A DNA stretch of 64,000 bases from Enterococcus moraviensis ATCC BAA-383 (GCF_000407445.1 NZ_ASWB01000002.1:558001-622000), one strand, 5' to 3'; numbered from the stretch's first letter, positions 51,309 to 60,918 are shown. Numbers and translations: made by a program. Notes: generated from the letters alone by a model not told the origin.

Positions 51309-52421
51309 ATGAAAAGAAAACCAAGTTTGGTTTTGCTAGTAGGAATAATGATTCTAACGCTAGTTGGGTGTTCAAACAATCCTAAAAAAACAAACGAAAC
51401 AGGACAAACACAAATCACAGTCGATTCGATAAAAAAACAGGAGGCAGAGAAACGGACATTTATTGATTCAGCTGGACGTGAAGTCCTAGTCCCAAACCAA
51501 ATCAAAAAAATTGCACCGTCAGGTCCGTTGGCACAAATCGTTTTGTATACGAGCTCTCCAAATCTATTAGTTGGTTTAGCAAGTCCATTTTCAACTGAAG
51601 CAAAGGAATATATCGATAAAAAATATCAAGATTTACCAGAATTTGGCCAGTTCTACGGCAAAAATGCTAGTTTAAACATGGAGGCACTCAGTGCAGCTGA
51701 ACCCGACGTGATTATCGATATTGGTGAAGCTAAAAAAACAGTTAAAGAAGATATGGATAAATTGCAAGATCAAATCGATATTCCAACCATTTTCATTGAA
51801 GCCAATTTAAAAAACATGCCTGAAACCTATAAAAAATTAGGGGAGTTACTAGGAAATACTAAAGAAACCGAAAAACTTGCTGAATATTGTCAAAATGTAC
51901 TAACACAAGCAGATAACGTTCGTTCGTCACTCAAAGAATCTGAACAAAAAAGTATCTACTATGCATCAGGCAACGCAGGGTTAAATACAAATGCTGAAGG
52001 CTCATTTCATGCCCAAGTGATTGATGAAATTGGTGCTAAAAATGCGGCTACAGGAGTGGATAGTGTATCAAAAGGAGGCGGCACGGTTATTTCAATGGAA
52101 CAATTAGTCCAATGGCAACCAGATTATATTCTAGCCGAATCAAAAGATGTTTATGAACAAATCAAAACAGATGAATCCTGGCAAGAACTTACGGCTGTTA
52201 AAGAAGGGCATGTTTATCAAGTGCCGACAGTTCCCTACAATTTTATGGGATCACCGCCATCCGTAAACAGAATCATAGGCATTCAGTGGCTAGGCCAATT
52301 GGTTTACCCAGATCACTACAAGCTAAGTAGCGAAGAAGCAATCAAAGAATTTTACACCCTGTTCTATCATATAGAACCAACAGCAGCTCAAATGAAAGAA
52401 ATTCTAACAAATGCAGGCTAA
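51309..52421 (+). CDS. Substrate-binding lipoprotein of the FecB/MolA type
   Basis: A 370-residue lipoprotein with a signal peptide ending in the lipobox LVGC (Cys21). The class III periplasmic-binding fold follows: DSAGREVLVPNQIKKIAP at the start of the mature domain and EALSAAEPDVIIDIG in the middle. It completes the importer with the permease and ATPase. Ligand residues cannot be read with certainty; molybdate or tungstate is inferred from context. Confidence 0.88.
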   Translation: MKRKPSLVLLVGIMILTLVGCSNNPKKTNETGQTQITVDSIKKQEAEKRTFIDSAGREVLVPNQIKKIAPSGPLAQIVLYTSSPNLLVGLASPFSTEAKEYIDKKYQDLPEFGQFYGKNASLNMEALSAAEPDVIIDIGEAKKTVKEDMDKLQDQIDIPTIFIEANLKNMPETYKKLGELLGNTKETEKLAEYCQNVLTQADNVRSSLKESEQKSIYYASGNAGLNTNAEGSFHAQVIDEIGAKNAATGVDSVSKGGGTVISMEQLVQWQPDYILAESKDVYEQIKTDESWQELTAVKEGHVYQVPTVPYNFMGSPPSVNRIIGIQWLGQLVYPDHYKLSSEEAIKEFYTLFYHIEPTAAQMKEILTNAG

Positions 52422-52447
52422 ATCAAACCACTATTGGGAGGTATTTT

Positions 52448-53617
52448 ATGAAAATCAAAACAGAACTACCAGAGATATTTACAGAATTTGACGAAGCTAG
52501 ACGTCAGGGGTTTATTCAAGTCAAAGAATTAAAAGAGCAAGGTGTACCCGTTGTGGGCGTGTATTGCACGTTTATGCCAGAAGAAATCGTATTAGCAGCC
52601 GAGGCAGTTCAAATCAGCCTTTGTTCTACATCAGATGAAACCATTTCAGCAGCTGAAGAAGATCTGCCCAGAAATCTTTGTCCATTGATCAAATCAAGTT
52701 ATGGGTTTGGAAAAACAGATAAATGTCCTTTTTTCTATTTTTCTGATTTAGTGGTAGGGGAAACCACATGTGATGGCAAGAAAAAAATGTACGAATATAT
52801 GGAAGAATTCAAACCACTGTATCTAATGAACTTACCTAATGCACGAAATTCAAACGCGGCATTCGGGTTATGGAAAGATGAAATTCTTCGTTTTAAAGAA
52901 AAACTAGAAACATTTCTGGACGTAACGATTACTGAAGAAGGAATCAAAAAAGCCATTCATTTAAAGAATCGAGAAAGAACTGCTAGGAAAAACTTTTATG
53001 GGTTAGGCAAATTGAATCCACCAGCAATCGAAGGTTCAGAAATCTTCAAAGTCATGTATGGTGCTAATTATACCTTTGATAAAGAAAGTTTGATTCAAAG
53101 ACTAGACGAAACAACGGAAAAAATCCTTGCTCGATATCCTGAAAAACAGGAGCTAGCTGGCAAACCTAGAATTTTGATTACAGGTTCACCAACGGGTGGG
53201 GTAACTGAAAAAGTGATTCGGGCAATCGAAGAAAATGGAGGTACAATTGTTGGATTTGAAAATTGTACAGTCGCGAAAGCTGTTGAACGTTTAGTGGATG
53301 AAGAAAATGAAGATGTTTATGAAGCCTTAGCGGAAAAATATATCGATATCGGTTGCGCATGCATGTCGAATAACACAAGTCGTTTTGATTTATTGGGCCA
53401 AATGATTGAAGACTATCAGGTAGATGGCGTGTTAGACATGGTGTTACAATCATGCCATCCCTATTCGATCGAAGCATTGAAAGTTAGACGATTTTGTCAG
53501 ACAGAAAAAAATATTCCTTATTTATATTTAGAAACGGATTATTCTACCGCTGACATTGAGCAGATCAATACACGAGTGACCGCTTTTATTGAAATGTTGG
53601 AGGATCGATCATCATGA
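52448..53617 (+). CDS. Double-cubane-cluster reductase (DCCP/YjiM, HgdB-like)
   Basis: A 389-residue protein related to 2-hydroxyacyl-CoA dehydratase D subunits. Conserved Cys residues 40, 78, 93 and 108 (CTFMPEE, NLCPLIK, KCPFFYF, TTCDGKKKMYE) are those expected for the [8Fe-9S] double cubane. It ends in an ATGA overlap with its activator gene. DCCPs use ATP-driven electrons for difficult reductions. The substrate here is unknown. Confidence 0.88.
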   Translation: MKIKTELPEIFTEFDEARRQGFIQVKELKEQGVPVVGVYCTFMPEEIVLAAEAVQISLCSTSDETISAAEEDLPRNLCPLIKSSYGFGKTDKCPFFYFSDLVVGETTCDGKKKMYEYMEEFKPLYLMNLPNARNSNAAFGLWKDEILRFKEKLETFLDVTITEEGIKKAIHLKNRERTARKNFYGLGKLNPPAIEGSEIFKVMYGANYTFDKESLIQRLDETTEKILARYPEKQELAGKPRILITGSPTGGVTEKVIRAIEENGGTIVGFENCTVAKAVERLVDEENEDVYEALAEKYIDIGCACMSNNTSRFDLLGQMIEDYQVDGVLDMVLQSCHPYSIEALKVRRFCQTEKNIPYLYLETDYSTADIEQINTRVTAFIEMLEDRSS

Positions 53618-54360
53618 ACGTCATTGGACTTGATAGTGGCTCAACGACAACGAAAGGCATTCTTTTAGAACAAGGACAGCTTACAAAAAAATCGTTGGTA
53701 TTGACATCAGGTGATCCAAGACGAGCGGCGGAACAAGTGATAATGGAATTAAGCGATGGCCAAAAACACAAAATCATTGCAACAGGTTATGGTCGGAAAA
53801 TAGTAAATGCAGATAAAGCTGTTACAGAAATAACGTGCCATGCAAAAGGCGCATCATATCTTAGTCCTGGTATTCAAAATGTACTTGATATTGGTGGTCA
53901 AGATAGTAAAGTGATCAAAATGAATGGGAAAGGGCATGTTTTGGATTTTAATATGAATGACAAATGTGCTGCCGGGACTGGGCGATTTGTTGAAGTGCTG
54001 ATGCGAACCTTAGGAGAAGAAATCGAGTATATTGATGAGTTTGTTGCATCAGCTGAGCCTATAAAAATCAACAGCATGTGTACTGTATTTGCAGAATCAG
54101 AAGTCATCAGCCTAATTGGAAAAGGAGAAAAAAGAGAAAATATTGCCTTAGGTGTGCTGCATTCCATTGCTGCTCGTATCGGCAATCAACATAGACAAAT
54201 CAATCCTGATCAAGGCCCAATTTTTTTTTCAGGTGGTCTATCTCACAGTAAGAAAATGGCAGAACTAGTTGCTGACTATACAAAAAAAGAAGTATACTAT
54301 GATCAAATACTTTCTCAATATGCAGGTGCAATTGGAGCAGCATTGATTGGTCGTCAATAA
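53614..54360 (+). CDS. BadF/HgdC-type ATPase activator of the double-cubane protein
   Basis: A 248-residue ASKHA-fold ATPase (YjiL-like). The nucleotide site shows GLDSGSTTTKG and DIGGQDSKVI. Cys118 (DKCAAGTGRF) and Cys156 (NSMCTVFAESEV) are placed to hold a [4Fe-4S] cluster between two subunits. It hydrolyses ATP to push electrons onto the upstream protein. Confidence 0.92.
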   Translation: MNVIGLDSGSTTTKGILLEQGQLTKKSLVLTSGDPRRAAEQVIMELSDGQKHKIIATGYGRKIVNADKAVTEITCHAKGASYLSPGIQNVLDIGGQDSKVIKMNGKGHVLDFNMNDKCAAGTGRFVEVLMRTLGEEIEYIDEFVASAEPIKINSMCTVFAESEVISLIGKGEKRENIALGVLHSIAARIGNQHRQINPDQGPIFFSGGLSHSKKMAELVADYTKKEVYYDQILSQYAGAIGAALIGRQ

Positions 54361-54367
54361 AAATAAA

Positions 54368-54423
54368 CAAAAAATATTTTTTTGCTAAATAATAATTTTT
54401 AGACTGAAATTTTATGGTATAAT
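54368..54423 (+). promoter_or_regulatory. xdh promoter with upstream AT palindrome
   Basis: An extended -10 TGGTATAAT lies at 54415-54423, 51 bases before xdh. CAAAAAATATTTTTTTG at 54368-54384 resembles the perfect palindrome upstream of ssnA and stands a similar distance from the -10. Confidence 0.55.
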
Positions 54424-54473
54424 CATAGTGATTAAAAGCTATACTTATAACAGAAATTGAGGTGTAAAGAAAA

Positions 54474-57050
54474 ATGTATTCATTAGTAGTAAATGGTAAG
54501 ACAGAAACCTGCAATGCAAATAAGAAATTGATGGATTTTTTAAGGGAAGATTTAAGGTTGACAGGAACAAAAGATGGTTGCAATCAGGGCTCTTGTGGTG
54601 CTTGTTCGGTGTTGGTAAATGGAAGGGTTTCCAAAGCGTGTTTATTTAATTTAGAGAAGTTAGAGGGAAAAGAAATTGTTACGATTGAAGGGTTAGATTC
54701 GCGTCAAAAAGACGTTTTTGCGTATGCGTTTGCTAAAACAGGTGCGGTTCAATGTGGGTATTGTATTCCAGGGATCGTTATTTCGGCGTATGGATTACTG
54801 AATAAAAAGGCAGAACCAAGCGATGAAGAGGTAAGAAAAGCAATCCGTGGTAATATCTGTCGTTGTACAGGCTATGTAAAAATTGTGGAAGCAATTCAAT
54901 TAGCTGCTAAAATGTTTCGTGAAGAGTTGAGCATTCCAGAGGAACGGTCAAACGGAAAATTAGGCGAAGATTTTAAACGAGTTGACGCAGTTGAAAAAAC
55001 GTTGGGAACTGGTTTATATGTTGATGATATCACTGTGGAAGGAATGCTTCATGCTTCAGCGGTTCGTAGTGAGTACCCAAGAGCAAAAGTGCTAAAAATC
55101 GATACAAGTAAAGCCATAGCACATCCAGAATGTGTTGCTGTATTAACCTCTAAAGATGTTCCAGGAAATAATAAAATCGGTCATTTAGAATTCATCTCTG
55201 ATTGGGATGTCATGATACCAGAAGGGGAAATCACACGTTATGTTGGTGATGCCATTGCTTTAGTTGTATCAAATGACAAAGAAGCATTGACAGAAATCAA
55301 AGAATTAGTAGAAGTCACGTATGAAGAATTGACACCAATGACTTCATGTGAGGCGGCTTTAGTAGCGGATGCGCCACTAATTCATGAGAAAGGAAATATT
55401 TTATCTCACGAACATCTTATTCGTGGTAATGCAGATGAGCAGTTAGCTGCATCTGAGCATATCGTAACCCAACACTATTCGGTTCCAATCAACGAACATG
55501 CTTTTATGGAACCAGAGTGTGCTATTGCGATGCCAGAAGGTGAGTCAGGAATTTTACTTTATAGCGCAGGGCAAAGTATTTATGATGAACAACGTGAAGT
55601 GGCTCGTATGTTAGGGGTTGAAAAGGAACAGGTACATGTTCAAGCCAAATTAGTTGGTGGTGGTTTTGGTGGAAAAGAAGATATGAGTGTGCAACATCAT
55701 GCAGCCCTTGCCGCTTGGTGTTTACAAAAACCAGTAAAAGTGTTGCTTAGTCGTCAAGAAAGCTTGATGATTCATCCGAAACGACATGGTATGGAAATGG
55801 ACTTCACGACAGGTTGCGATGCTGAAGGCAATTTAACCGCTATGAAAGCTGTGATTTATGCTGATACGGGAGCATACGCTTCTTTAGGTGGACCTGTTCT
55901 TCAAAGAGCTTGTACACACGCAGCGGGGCCATACAAGTATCAACATATTGATGTAGAAGGATTTGCTGTTTATACGAACAATCCACCATCAGGGGCATTT
56001 AGAGGATTTGGTGTGTGTCAAACTGCCTTTGCCATTGAAAGCAACCTGAACTTATTAGCAGAAAAAGTCGGTATCTCACAATGGGATATCCGTTATAAAA
56101 ACGCCGTTGGTCCAGGTGATTCATTGCCGAATGGCCAATTAGTCTCAAAAAATGCTGCATTGAAAGAAACACTTCTTGCTGTTAAAGAGGCCTATGAAGC
56201 AGCCGAAATTGCAGGTATCTCTTGTTTCTTTAAAAACAGCGGGATTGGTGTGGGGTTATCTGATGTTGGTCGCTGTATTGTTTCAGTTGAAGAAGGAAAA
56301 GTGCATGTTAGAACCAGTGCGGCTTGTATTGGGCAAGGAATGGCGACGGTTACGACTCAAGTTGCCTGTGAAACGTTAGATTTACCACCAGAAATGATTA
56401 TTGCTGAGGCACCAGATACTCGTAGAACGCCTGATTCTGGTACAACAACAGCTTCTAGGCAGTCTTTATTTACAGGGGAAGCAACAAGAAGAGCCGCAAT
56501 GCAATTACGTTATGAACTGGATATGGGACGGGCTTTATCTGATTTAGAAGGGCAAGAATTTTATGGAGAGTATTCTGCTAAAACAGATCCTTTGATCAAC
56601 GATAAAAAAAGTCCAGTCAGTCATGCTGGCTATGGTTACGCCTCAGAAGTTGCGATTTTAGATGAAAAAGGGAAAGTCGAAAAATTTGTAGCAGCCTATG
56701 ATATGGGGCAAGTCGTTAATCCCAAAGCCGCTGAAGGACAAATTGAAGGCGGAATCGTTATGGGAATGGGCTATGCTTTAACAGAGAAGTTTGTTTTAGA
56801 AGAGGGCTATGTGAAAGCAAAATATGCAACATTAGGGTTACTCAATGCAGCGCAAGTACCACCAATCGAAACGATTTTAGTACAAGCTGAAAATATTCAT
56901 GATGGCCTTGCTTATGGGATTAAAGGTGTGGGTGAATTAGCAACGATCCCAACGGCACCAGCATTAGCAGGCGCCTACTATGCATTAGATGGAAAACTTA
57001 GACCGACATTACCAATGGAAGATACGTTCTACCAAAAAAAGAAAAAATAA
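54474..57050 (+). CDS. xdh: Selenium-dependent xanthine dehydrogenase-type molybdenum hydroxylase
   Basis: An 858-residue fusion of a [2Fe-2S] subunit (about 1-160) and the molybdopterin subunit (about 165-858). The first cluster uses Cys36, 41, 44 and 56; the second Cys94, 97, 129 and 131. The Mo domain has VGGGFGGKED, GAFRGFGVCQ and the late GIKGVGELATIPT with the catalytic Glu. No FAD domain is present, so electrons must leave by another protein. The gene encodes no selenocysteine: selenium would be a labile ligand on Mo. It hydroxylates xanthine or a related purine, or runs in reverse. Confidence 0.93.
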   Translation: MYSLVVNGKTETCNANKKLMDFLREDLRLTGTKDGCNQGSCGACSVLVNGRVSKACLFNLEKLEGKEIVTIEGLDSRQKDVFAYAFAKTGAVQCGYCIPGIVISAYGLLNKKAEPSDEEVRKAIRGNICRCTGYVKIVEAIQLAAKMFREELSIPEERSNGKLGEDFKRVDAVEKTLGTGLYVDDITVEGMLHASAVRSEYPRAKVLKIDTSKAIAHPECVAVLTSKDVPGNNKIGHLEFISDWDVMIPEGEITRYVGDAIALVVSNDKEALTEIKELVEVTYEELTPMTSCEAALVADAPLIHEKGNILSHEHLIRGNADEQLAASEHIVTQHYSVPINEHAFMEPECAIAMPEGESGILLYSAGQSIYDEQREVARMLGVEKEQVHVQAKLVGGGFGGKEDMSVQHHAALAAWCLQKPVKVLLSRQESLMIHPKRHGMEMDFTTGCDAEGNLTAMKAVIYADTGAYASLGGPVLQRACTHAAGPYKYQHIDVEGFAVYTNNPPSGAFRGFGVCQTAFAIESNLNLLAEKVGISQWDIRYKNAVGPGDSLPNGQLVSKNAALKETLLAVKEAYEAAEIAGISCFFKNSGIGVGLSDVGRCIVSVEEGKVHVRTSAACIGQGMATVTTQVACETLDLPPEMIIAEAPDTRRTPDSGTTTASRQSLFTGEATRRAAMQLRYELDMGRALSDLEGQEFYGEYSAKTDPLINDKKSPVSHAGYGYASEVAILDEKGKVEKFVAAYDMGQVVNPKAAEGQIEGGIVMGMGYALTEKFVLEEGYVKAKYATLGLLNAAQVPPIETILVQAENIHDGLAYGIKGVGELATIPTAPALAGAYYALDGKLRPTLPMEDTFYQKKKK

Positions 57051-57168
57051 TTAAATGATTTTATAAGGTACTTGAAAAGACGACACACAATGGCGAAAGA
57101 AAAGGTTGGGACAGAAGCTTATTTCTAAAGGCGTTACTTCTACCCCGCCGTTTATTCGGATTTCTTGA

Positions 57169-57208
57169 GACTGGGGTGTGACTCGTAGAGTTATATCCCA
57201 GTCTTTTT
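57169..57208 (+). terminator. xdh terminator, part of a repeat of the 'TGGGACAGAAG' type
   Basis: GACTGGGGTGTGACTC pairs with GAGTTATATCCCAGTC over 16 bp (three G-U pairs) around a GTA loop, then five T. A GGTTGGGACAGAAGC stretch at 57105-57119 precedes it. Such modules recur at gene ends in Gram-positive cocci. Confidence 0.82.
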
Positions 57209-57243
57209 ATTTAATGATCGAATAGAACAAAAGGAGCACACAA

Positions 57244-57831
57244 ATGATAAAAATAAGTGCAATCATTATGGCTTCAGGCTCTTCTTCAAGAATGGGGAAG
57301 AATAAACTATTTTTAGACTATCAAGGAATTACTTTTCTTGAACATATAGTAACTCTCACAGAAAAAATCGCTTTTTTTGAACGAATCTTAGTCATCTCAC
57401 CTGAAAATTTACAGGGATTAAAATTACCTAGAGAAGTGAAAATTATTCAGAATACGGAAGCTGCAAAAGGTCAAAGCACAAGTGTGCGCTTAGGCACAAA
57501 AGCTGCAAGCGGTGAGGGCTATCTGTATCTTACTGTTGATCAACCTTTACTGAATCAAGCATTACTTGAATCCCTTTTTTTGGCCTATTCAAAAGAGACG
57601 ATTGCTTTTCCAGTCAATCAATTGGGAGAACCCTGTAGCCCAATATTCTTTGGTAACACATTTCGATCAGAATTATTAAAGGTCACTGGGGAAAGCGGAG
57701 GTCGCGCAGTACGCAATAAACATCCTGAAGCTTGGCGAGAAATTAGAGTGAAAGATCCTGAATGTTTGATCGATATTGATACGCCAAAGGAATACAAACA
57801 ATTGATCAATCAAGGCTTTTTAGACACATAA
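57244..57831 (+). CDS. mocA: MocA-like molybdenum cofactor cytidylyltransferase
   Basis: A 195-residue nucleotidyltransferase of the MobA/MocA fold. The signature AIIMASGSSSRMGKNKLFL binds the nucleotide, and VDQPLL and GEPCSPIFF follow. MocA adds CMP to molybdopterin to make the dinucleotide form of xanthine dehydrogenase-type enzymes. AAAGGAG precedes the ATG. This is the first gene of the maturation block downstream of xdh. Confidence 0.85.
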   Translation: MIKISAIIMASGSSSRMGKNKLFLDYQGITFLEHIVTLTEKIAFFERILVISPENLQGLKLPREVKIIQNTEAAKGQSTSVRLGTKAASGEGYLYLTVDQPLLNQALLESLFLAYSKETIAFPVNQLGEPCSPIFFGNTFRSELLKVTGESGGRAVRNKHPEAWREIRVKDPECLIDIDTPKEYKQLINQGFLDT

Positions 57832-57845
57832 GAAAGGACTAAGAA

Positions 57846-58997
57846 ATGAAACAGCCAGTCTATTTGAATCATGCTGCAACCTCAAATCATAAATTTAAAA
57901 AAACGGTTCAAACGTTGTGTCAGTATTTAGAAGAAAATAATACGATAAACGCAAATCGCGGGTTTCAAAATAGGGACGAACTTAATTTGATTTTTGAAGC
58001 ACGCCAAGCGTTAGCAGATTTTTTCCATGGACCAGATGCTGCACATGTTCTATTTACAGCAAATGCGACAACATCACTTAATATGATCTTAAATGGACTA
58101 TTGAGAGCAGGGGATCATGTGTTGACGACAGAAGTAGAACATAATGCGGTTGCAAGACCGCTTCATCTATTGGAAACTCAACAGAATGTTTCAGTAACCT
58201 ATTTACACTGCGAACCAGATGGAACCCTTGACCCTAAACAAATAGATGCACTCATTCGACCAGAAACAAAAGTACTTGTGATGTCCCATGCTTCCAATGT
58301 ATTAGGCACGATTTTACCTGTAAGAGAATGTTTCCAGTTAGCGAAATCTTATGGAATCATTACTGTTTTAGATAGTGCGCAAACAGCGGGTTTTTTACCC
58401 ATTGATATGGAGGCAATGTCGATTGACGTTTTGGCTTTTACAGGACACAAAAGTTTAATGGGACTGGCTGGAATTGGCGGCTTCGTGTTAGCAAAAAATA
58501 TGGAAAAGAAAATCAGCCCTTGGATGAGTGGTGGAACAGGAAGTGCCTCACTATCTTTTGAGCAACCGACTTTTTTGCCCGATAAATTTGAACCAGGTAC
58601 GATGAATACAATGGGGATTCTAAGCTTGAAGAGCTCACTGAACTCTATAAATCAACTTGGATTAGAAAAGATAAGGACACATGAACGTGCCTTGACGAAA
58701 CGTTTTTTAAAGGGTCTAGAAGAACTACCTGTAAGAGTTTTAGGATGTAGGGAGGCAATAGAAAGAGTACCAGTCGTTTCTATTACAGCAACAGCGTTTG
58801 ATTCAGGGGAACTTGCTCAGCAATTATTTGACGAGTATCAAATCATTACACGCTCTGGACTGCATTGTTCACCACTCGCACATCAAACGGCAGGAACAGT
58901 AAAATCAGGTGCTGTTCGGTTTAGTTTTGGCTGGAATACAACAATGGATGAAATCGATTATACCTTGAAAGCATTGAAAGAAGTTTTGTCGGAATAG
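57846..58997 (+). CDS. Cysteine desulfurase/selenocysteine lyase-like aminotransferase
   Basis: A 383-residue class V PLP enzyme. The PLP Lys is residue 202 (FTGHKSLMG), after the Asp in VLDSAQTAG. The persulfide Cys is residue 341 in RSGLHCSPLAH, as in the CsdA/SufS group. Placed directly before selD, it probably delivers selenium or sulfur to SelD or to the Mo cofactor. Which one cannot be told from sequence. Confidence 0.88.
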   Translation: MKQPVYLNHAATSNHKFKKTVQTLCQYLEENNTINANRGFQNRDELNLIFEARQALADFFHGPDAAHVLFTANATTSLNMILNGLLRAGDHVLTTEVEHNAVARPLHLLETQQNVSVTYLHCEPDGTLDPKQIDALIRPETKVLVMSHASNVLGTILPVRECFQLAKSYGIITVLDSAQTAGFLPIDMEAMSIDVLAFTGHKSLMGLAGIGGFVLAKNMEKKISPWMSGGTGSASLSFEQPTFLPDKFEPGTMNTMGILSLKSSLNSINQLGLEKIRTHERALTKRFLKGLEELPVRVLGCREAIERVPVVSITATAFDSGELAQQLFDEYQIITRSGLHCSPLAHQTAGTVKSGAVRFSFGWNTTMDEIDYTLKALKEVLSE

Positions 58998-59015
58998 ATG
59001 TGAAGGAGAAAATCA

Positions 59016-60038
59016 ATGGGCTTTTTATCACAATGTACATCTGGCGGTTGCGGAGCCAAGATTGGTCCAAACGAATTAGCTGGATTTTTAACCAATTTAC
59101 CCAAATTTTCTGATGAAAAACTAGTAGTAGATTTCGAGGCATCTGATGATGCAGCGGTTTATCAATTATCAGAAGAACTTGCTTTGATTTCAACAGTAGA
59201 TTTTTTTTCGCCAATGGTAGAAGATCCTCGTACTTTTGGTCGAATCGCTGCTGCAAATGCAATGAGCGATGTTTATGCAATGGGAGGAAAAGTGTTGTTT
59301 GCACTAAATTTAGTTTGTTTTCCAGAAAAAATGGAGAAACAAAAGCTTTCCGAGATTTTGGTTGGCGGAGCAGAAAAACTGAAAGAAGCAAATGCTTCAT
59401 TGGCTGGCGGTCATTCGATCTATGATCATGAGCCTAAATATGGTTTAGCAGTAACTGGACAAGTGGATCCGCAAAAAATCATTCATAACAATACGCCAAA
59501 AGTTGGGGATGTCTTGATTCTTACGAAAGCACTAGGCGTCGGACTTATTCAATCAGCTGTTAGAGGTGGACTCTCAAGTAAAAAAGCAGAAAGTGCTGCA
59601 GTTGCATCTATGGAACGTCTAAATAAATATGCTGCCGAAAAGATGGCGTATTTCCCAGTCCACGCGTGCACCGATGTTACAGGGTTTGGCTTATTGGTTC
59701 ATGCGTTAGAGATGGCAGGAGAAAACGTAACACTGATCATTGGTACAGAACAATTACCGCTATTACCTGAAGCATATCATTATGCAGAGGAGTTTTTAGC
59801 CACTGCTGCGGGTCAACGAAATCGTCAATTTATCGATCAAAAAATCGATTTAACGTCTACAACACCTGCATTTCAAGAAATTCTTTTTGATCCACAAACT
59901 TCTGGCGGTCTGTTGATCAGTGTTGCAGCAGAAAAAGCGCTGGCTTGTCTTGAAGCAATTCAAAAGGATGACCCAGTTGCAGCAATTATTGGAGAGGTAT
60001 GTGTAAAAGAATCAGATCAGTCAATTATTCTTGTTTAA
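59016..60038 (+). CDS. selD: Selenide, water dikinase
   Basis: A 340-residue enzyme making selenophosphate from selenide and ATP. The active site is C12-G-A-K15 in SGGCGAKIGP: a normal Cys, not Sec. Further blocks are DDAAVYQL, STVDFFSPMVEDPRTFGRIAAANAMSDVYAMGG and TDVTGFGLLVHALEMA. No selA, selB or tRNA-Sec is seen, so this is an 'orphan' SelD serving the molybdenum hydroxylase, as known for E. faecalis. Confidence 0.96.
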   Translation: MGFLSQCTSGGCGAKIGPNELAGFLTNLPKFSDEKLVVDFEASDDAAVYQLSEELALISTVDFFSPMVEDPRTFGRIAAANAMSDVYAMGGKVLFALNLVCFPEKMEKQKLSEILVGGAEKLKEANASLAGGHSIYDHEPKYGLAVTGQVDPQKIIHNNTPKVGDVLILTKALGVGLIQSAVRGGLSSKKAESAAVASMERLNKYAAEKMAYFPVHACTDVTGFGLLVHALEMAGENVTLIIGTEQLPLLPEAYHYAEEFLATAAGQRNRQFIDQKIDLTSTTPAFQEILFDPQTSGGLLISVAAEKALACLEAIQKDDPVAAIIGEVCVKESDQSIILV

Positions 60039-60054
60039 GAAAGAAGGAACTGTC

Positions 60055-60645
60055 ATGAAAAAAATCAATGCGTTAGGAAAACCCTGTCCAATTCCAGTTA
60101 TCGAGGCAAAAAAAGCGATTCGTGAATTAAAAAATGCTGGAGGAACGGTTGAAATAATCGTTGATAATGAAGTATCAGTGAAAAATATCGAAAAAATGGC
60201 TGTAGGTCTTGGGCTGAAAACATCGAGTAAAAAAGGTGGAAAAGAGGAATTTTTTGTTGAAATCATTGTTCCAGAAAACCATAATCAACAAACCTCGGCT
60301 ACACCAGATAGCGAATTAGTCGTGGCCTTTGGCAGAAAAACGATGGGCGATGGTGATCCTGATCTAGGTGCAATATTATTGAAAAGTTACATTTATTCTT
60401 TGACAGAACTAGATACACCTCCTGAACATCTTTTGTTTTTCAATAGTGGGGCATTTTTAACCAATCAAGCATCTAACGCATTAAATGATTTACAAATTCT
60501 ACTAGAAAAAGGAACACAAATCAGTACGTGTGGTGCATGTTTGGATTTTTATCAAATCAAAGAAACGTTAGCAATCGGTGAAATCACAAATATGTATGGA
60601 ATCACAGAGGTAATGGCGCAAGCGAAAAAGGTCATTAATTTCTAA
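60055..60645 (+). CDS. yedF: Selenium metabolism protein YedF
   Basis: A 196-residue protein with an N-terminal TusA/SirA-like domain (about 1-75; LGKPCPIPVIEAKKAI with Cys10) and a C-terminal DsrE-like domain (about 90-196; STCGACLDFY). YedF is strictly linked to selenium use. The Cys in CPxP is a likely selenium or sulfur carrier. The ATG at 60055 is chosen for GAAGGA upstream; it lies 16 bases after selD. Confidence 0.92.
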   Translation: MKKINALGKPCPIPVIEAKKAIRELKNAGGTVEIIVDNEVSVKNIEKMAVGLGLKTSSKKGGKEEFFVEIIVPENHNQQTSATPDSELVVAFGRKTMGDGDPDLGAILLKSYIYSLTELDTPPEHLLFFNSGAFLTNQASNALNDLQILLEKGTQISTCGACLDFYQIKETLAIGEITNMYGITEVMAQAKKVINF

Positions 60646-60660
60646 AAATGAGGTGATAGT

Positions 60661-60918
60661 GTGGAGTATCTGTTTACGTTTCAAAATACCCATTATGCAG
60701 TTCAAAGTGAAAAATTATTACTTGCCAAAGAAATACCTGTCTCTGTAATGGCATTGCCAACTAGCATAGGGGATTTTTGCGGAATTTGTTTAAGAGTAAC
60801 AAAAGAAGAGTTTGAAAGTGGGCGAAAGTCTTTAGTAGAAGCGCAAATACCGATTGAAGGAATCTTCCGAATTGAAGGCAATCATTCTGAAAGGAAGTAT
60901 GTCCCATGGACTCTTTGA
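60661..60918 (+). CDS. DUF3343 putative Se/S carrier-like protein
   Basis: An 85-residue protein starting with GTG, preceded by GAGGTGA. It matches DUF3343 (PF11823), small proteins found beside YedF and SelD, with FTFQNTHYAVQSEKLL at the start and GICLRV carrying the conserved Cys in the middle. The end overlaps yqeC by 13 bases. A carrier role is family inference. Confidence 0.8.
   Translation: MEYLFTFQNTHYAVQSEKLLLAKEIPVSVMALPTSIGDFCGICLRVTKEEFESGRKSLVEAQIPIEGIFRIEGNHSERKYVPWTL

Noticed and set aside
54474-60038. In-frame UGA or SECIS for selenocysteine in xdh or selD
   Set aside because: Both frames are intact without UGA, and SelD has Cys12 in the active site.
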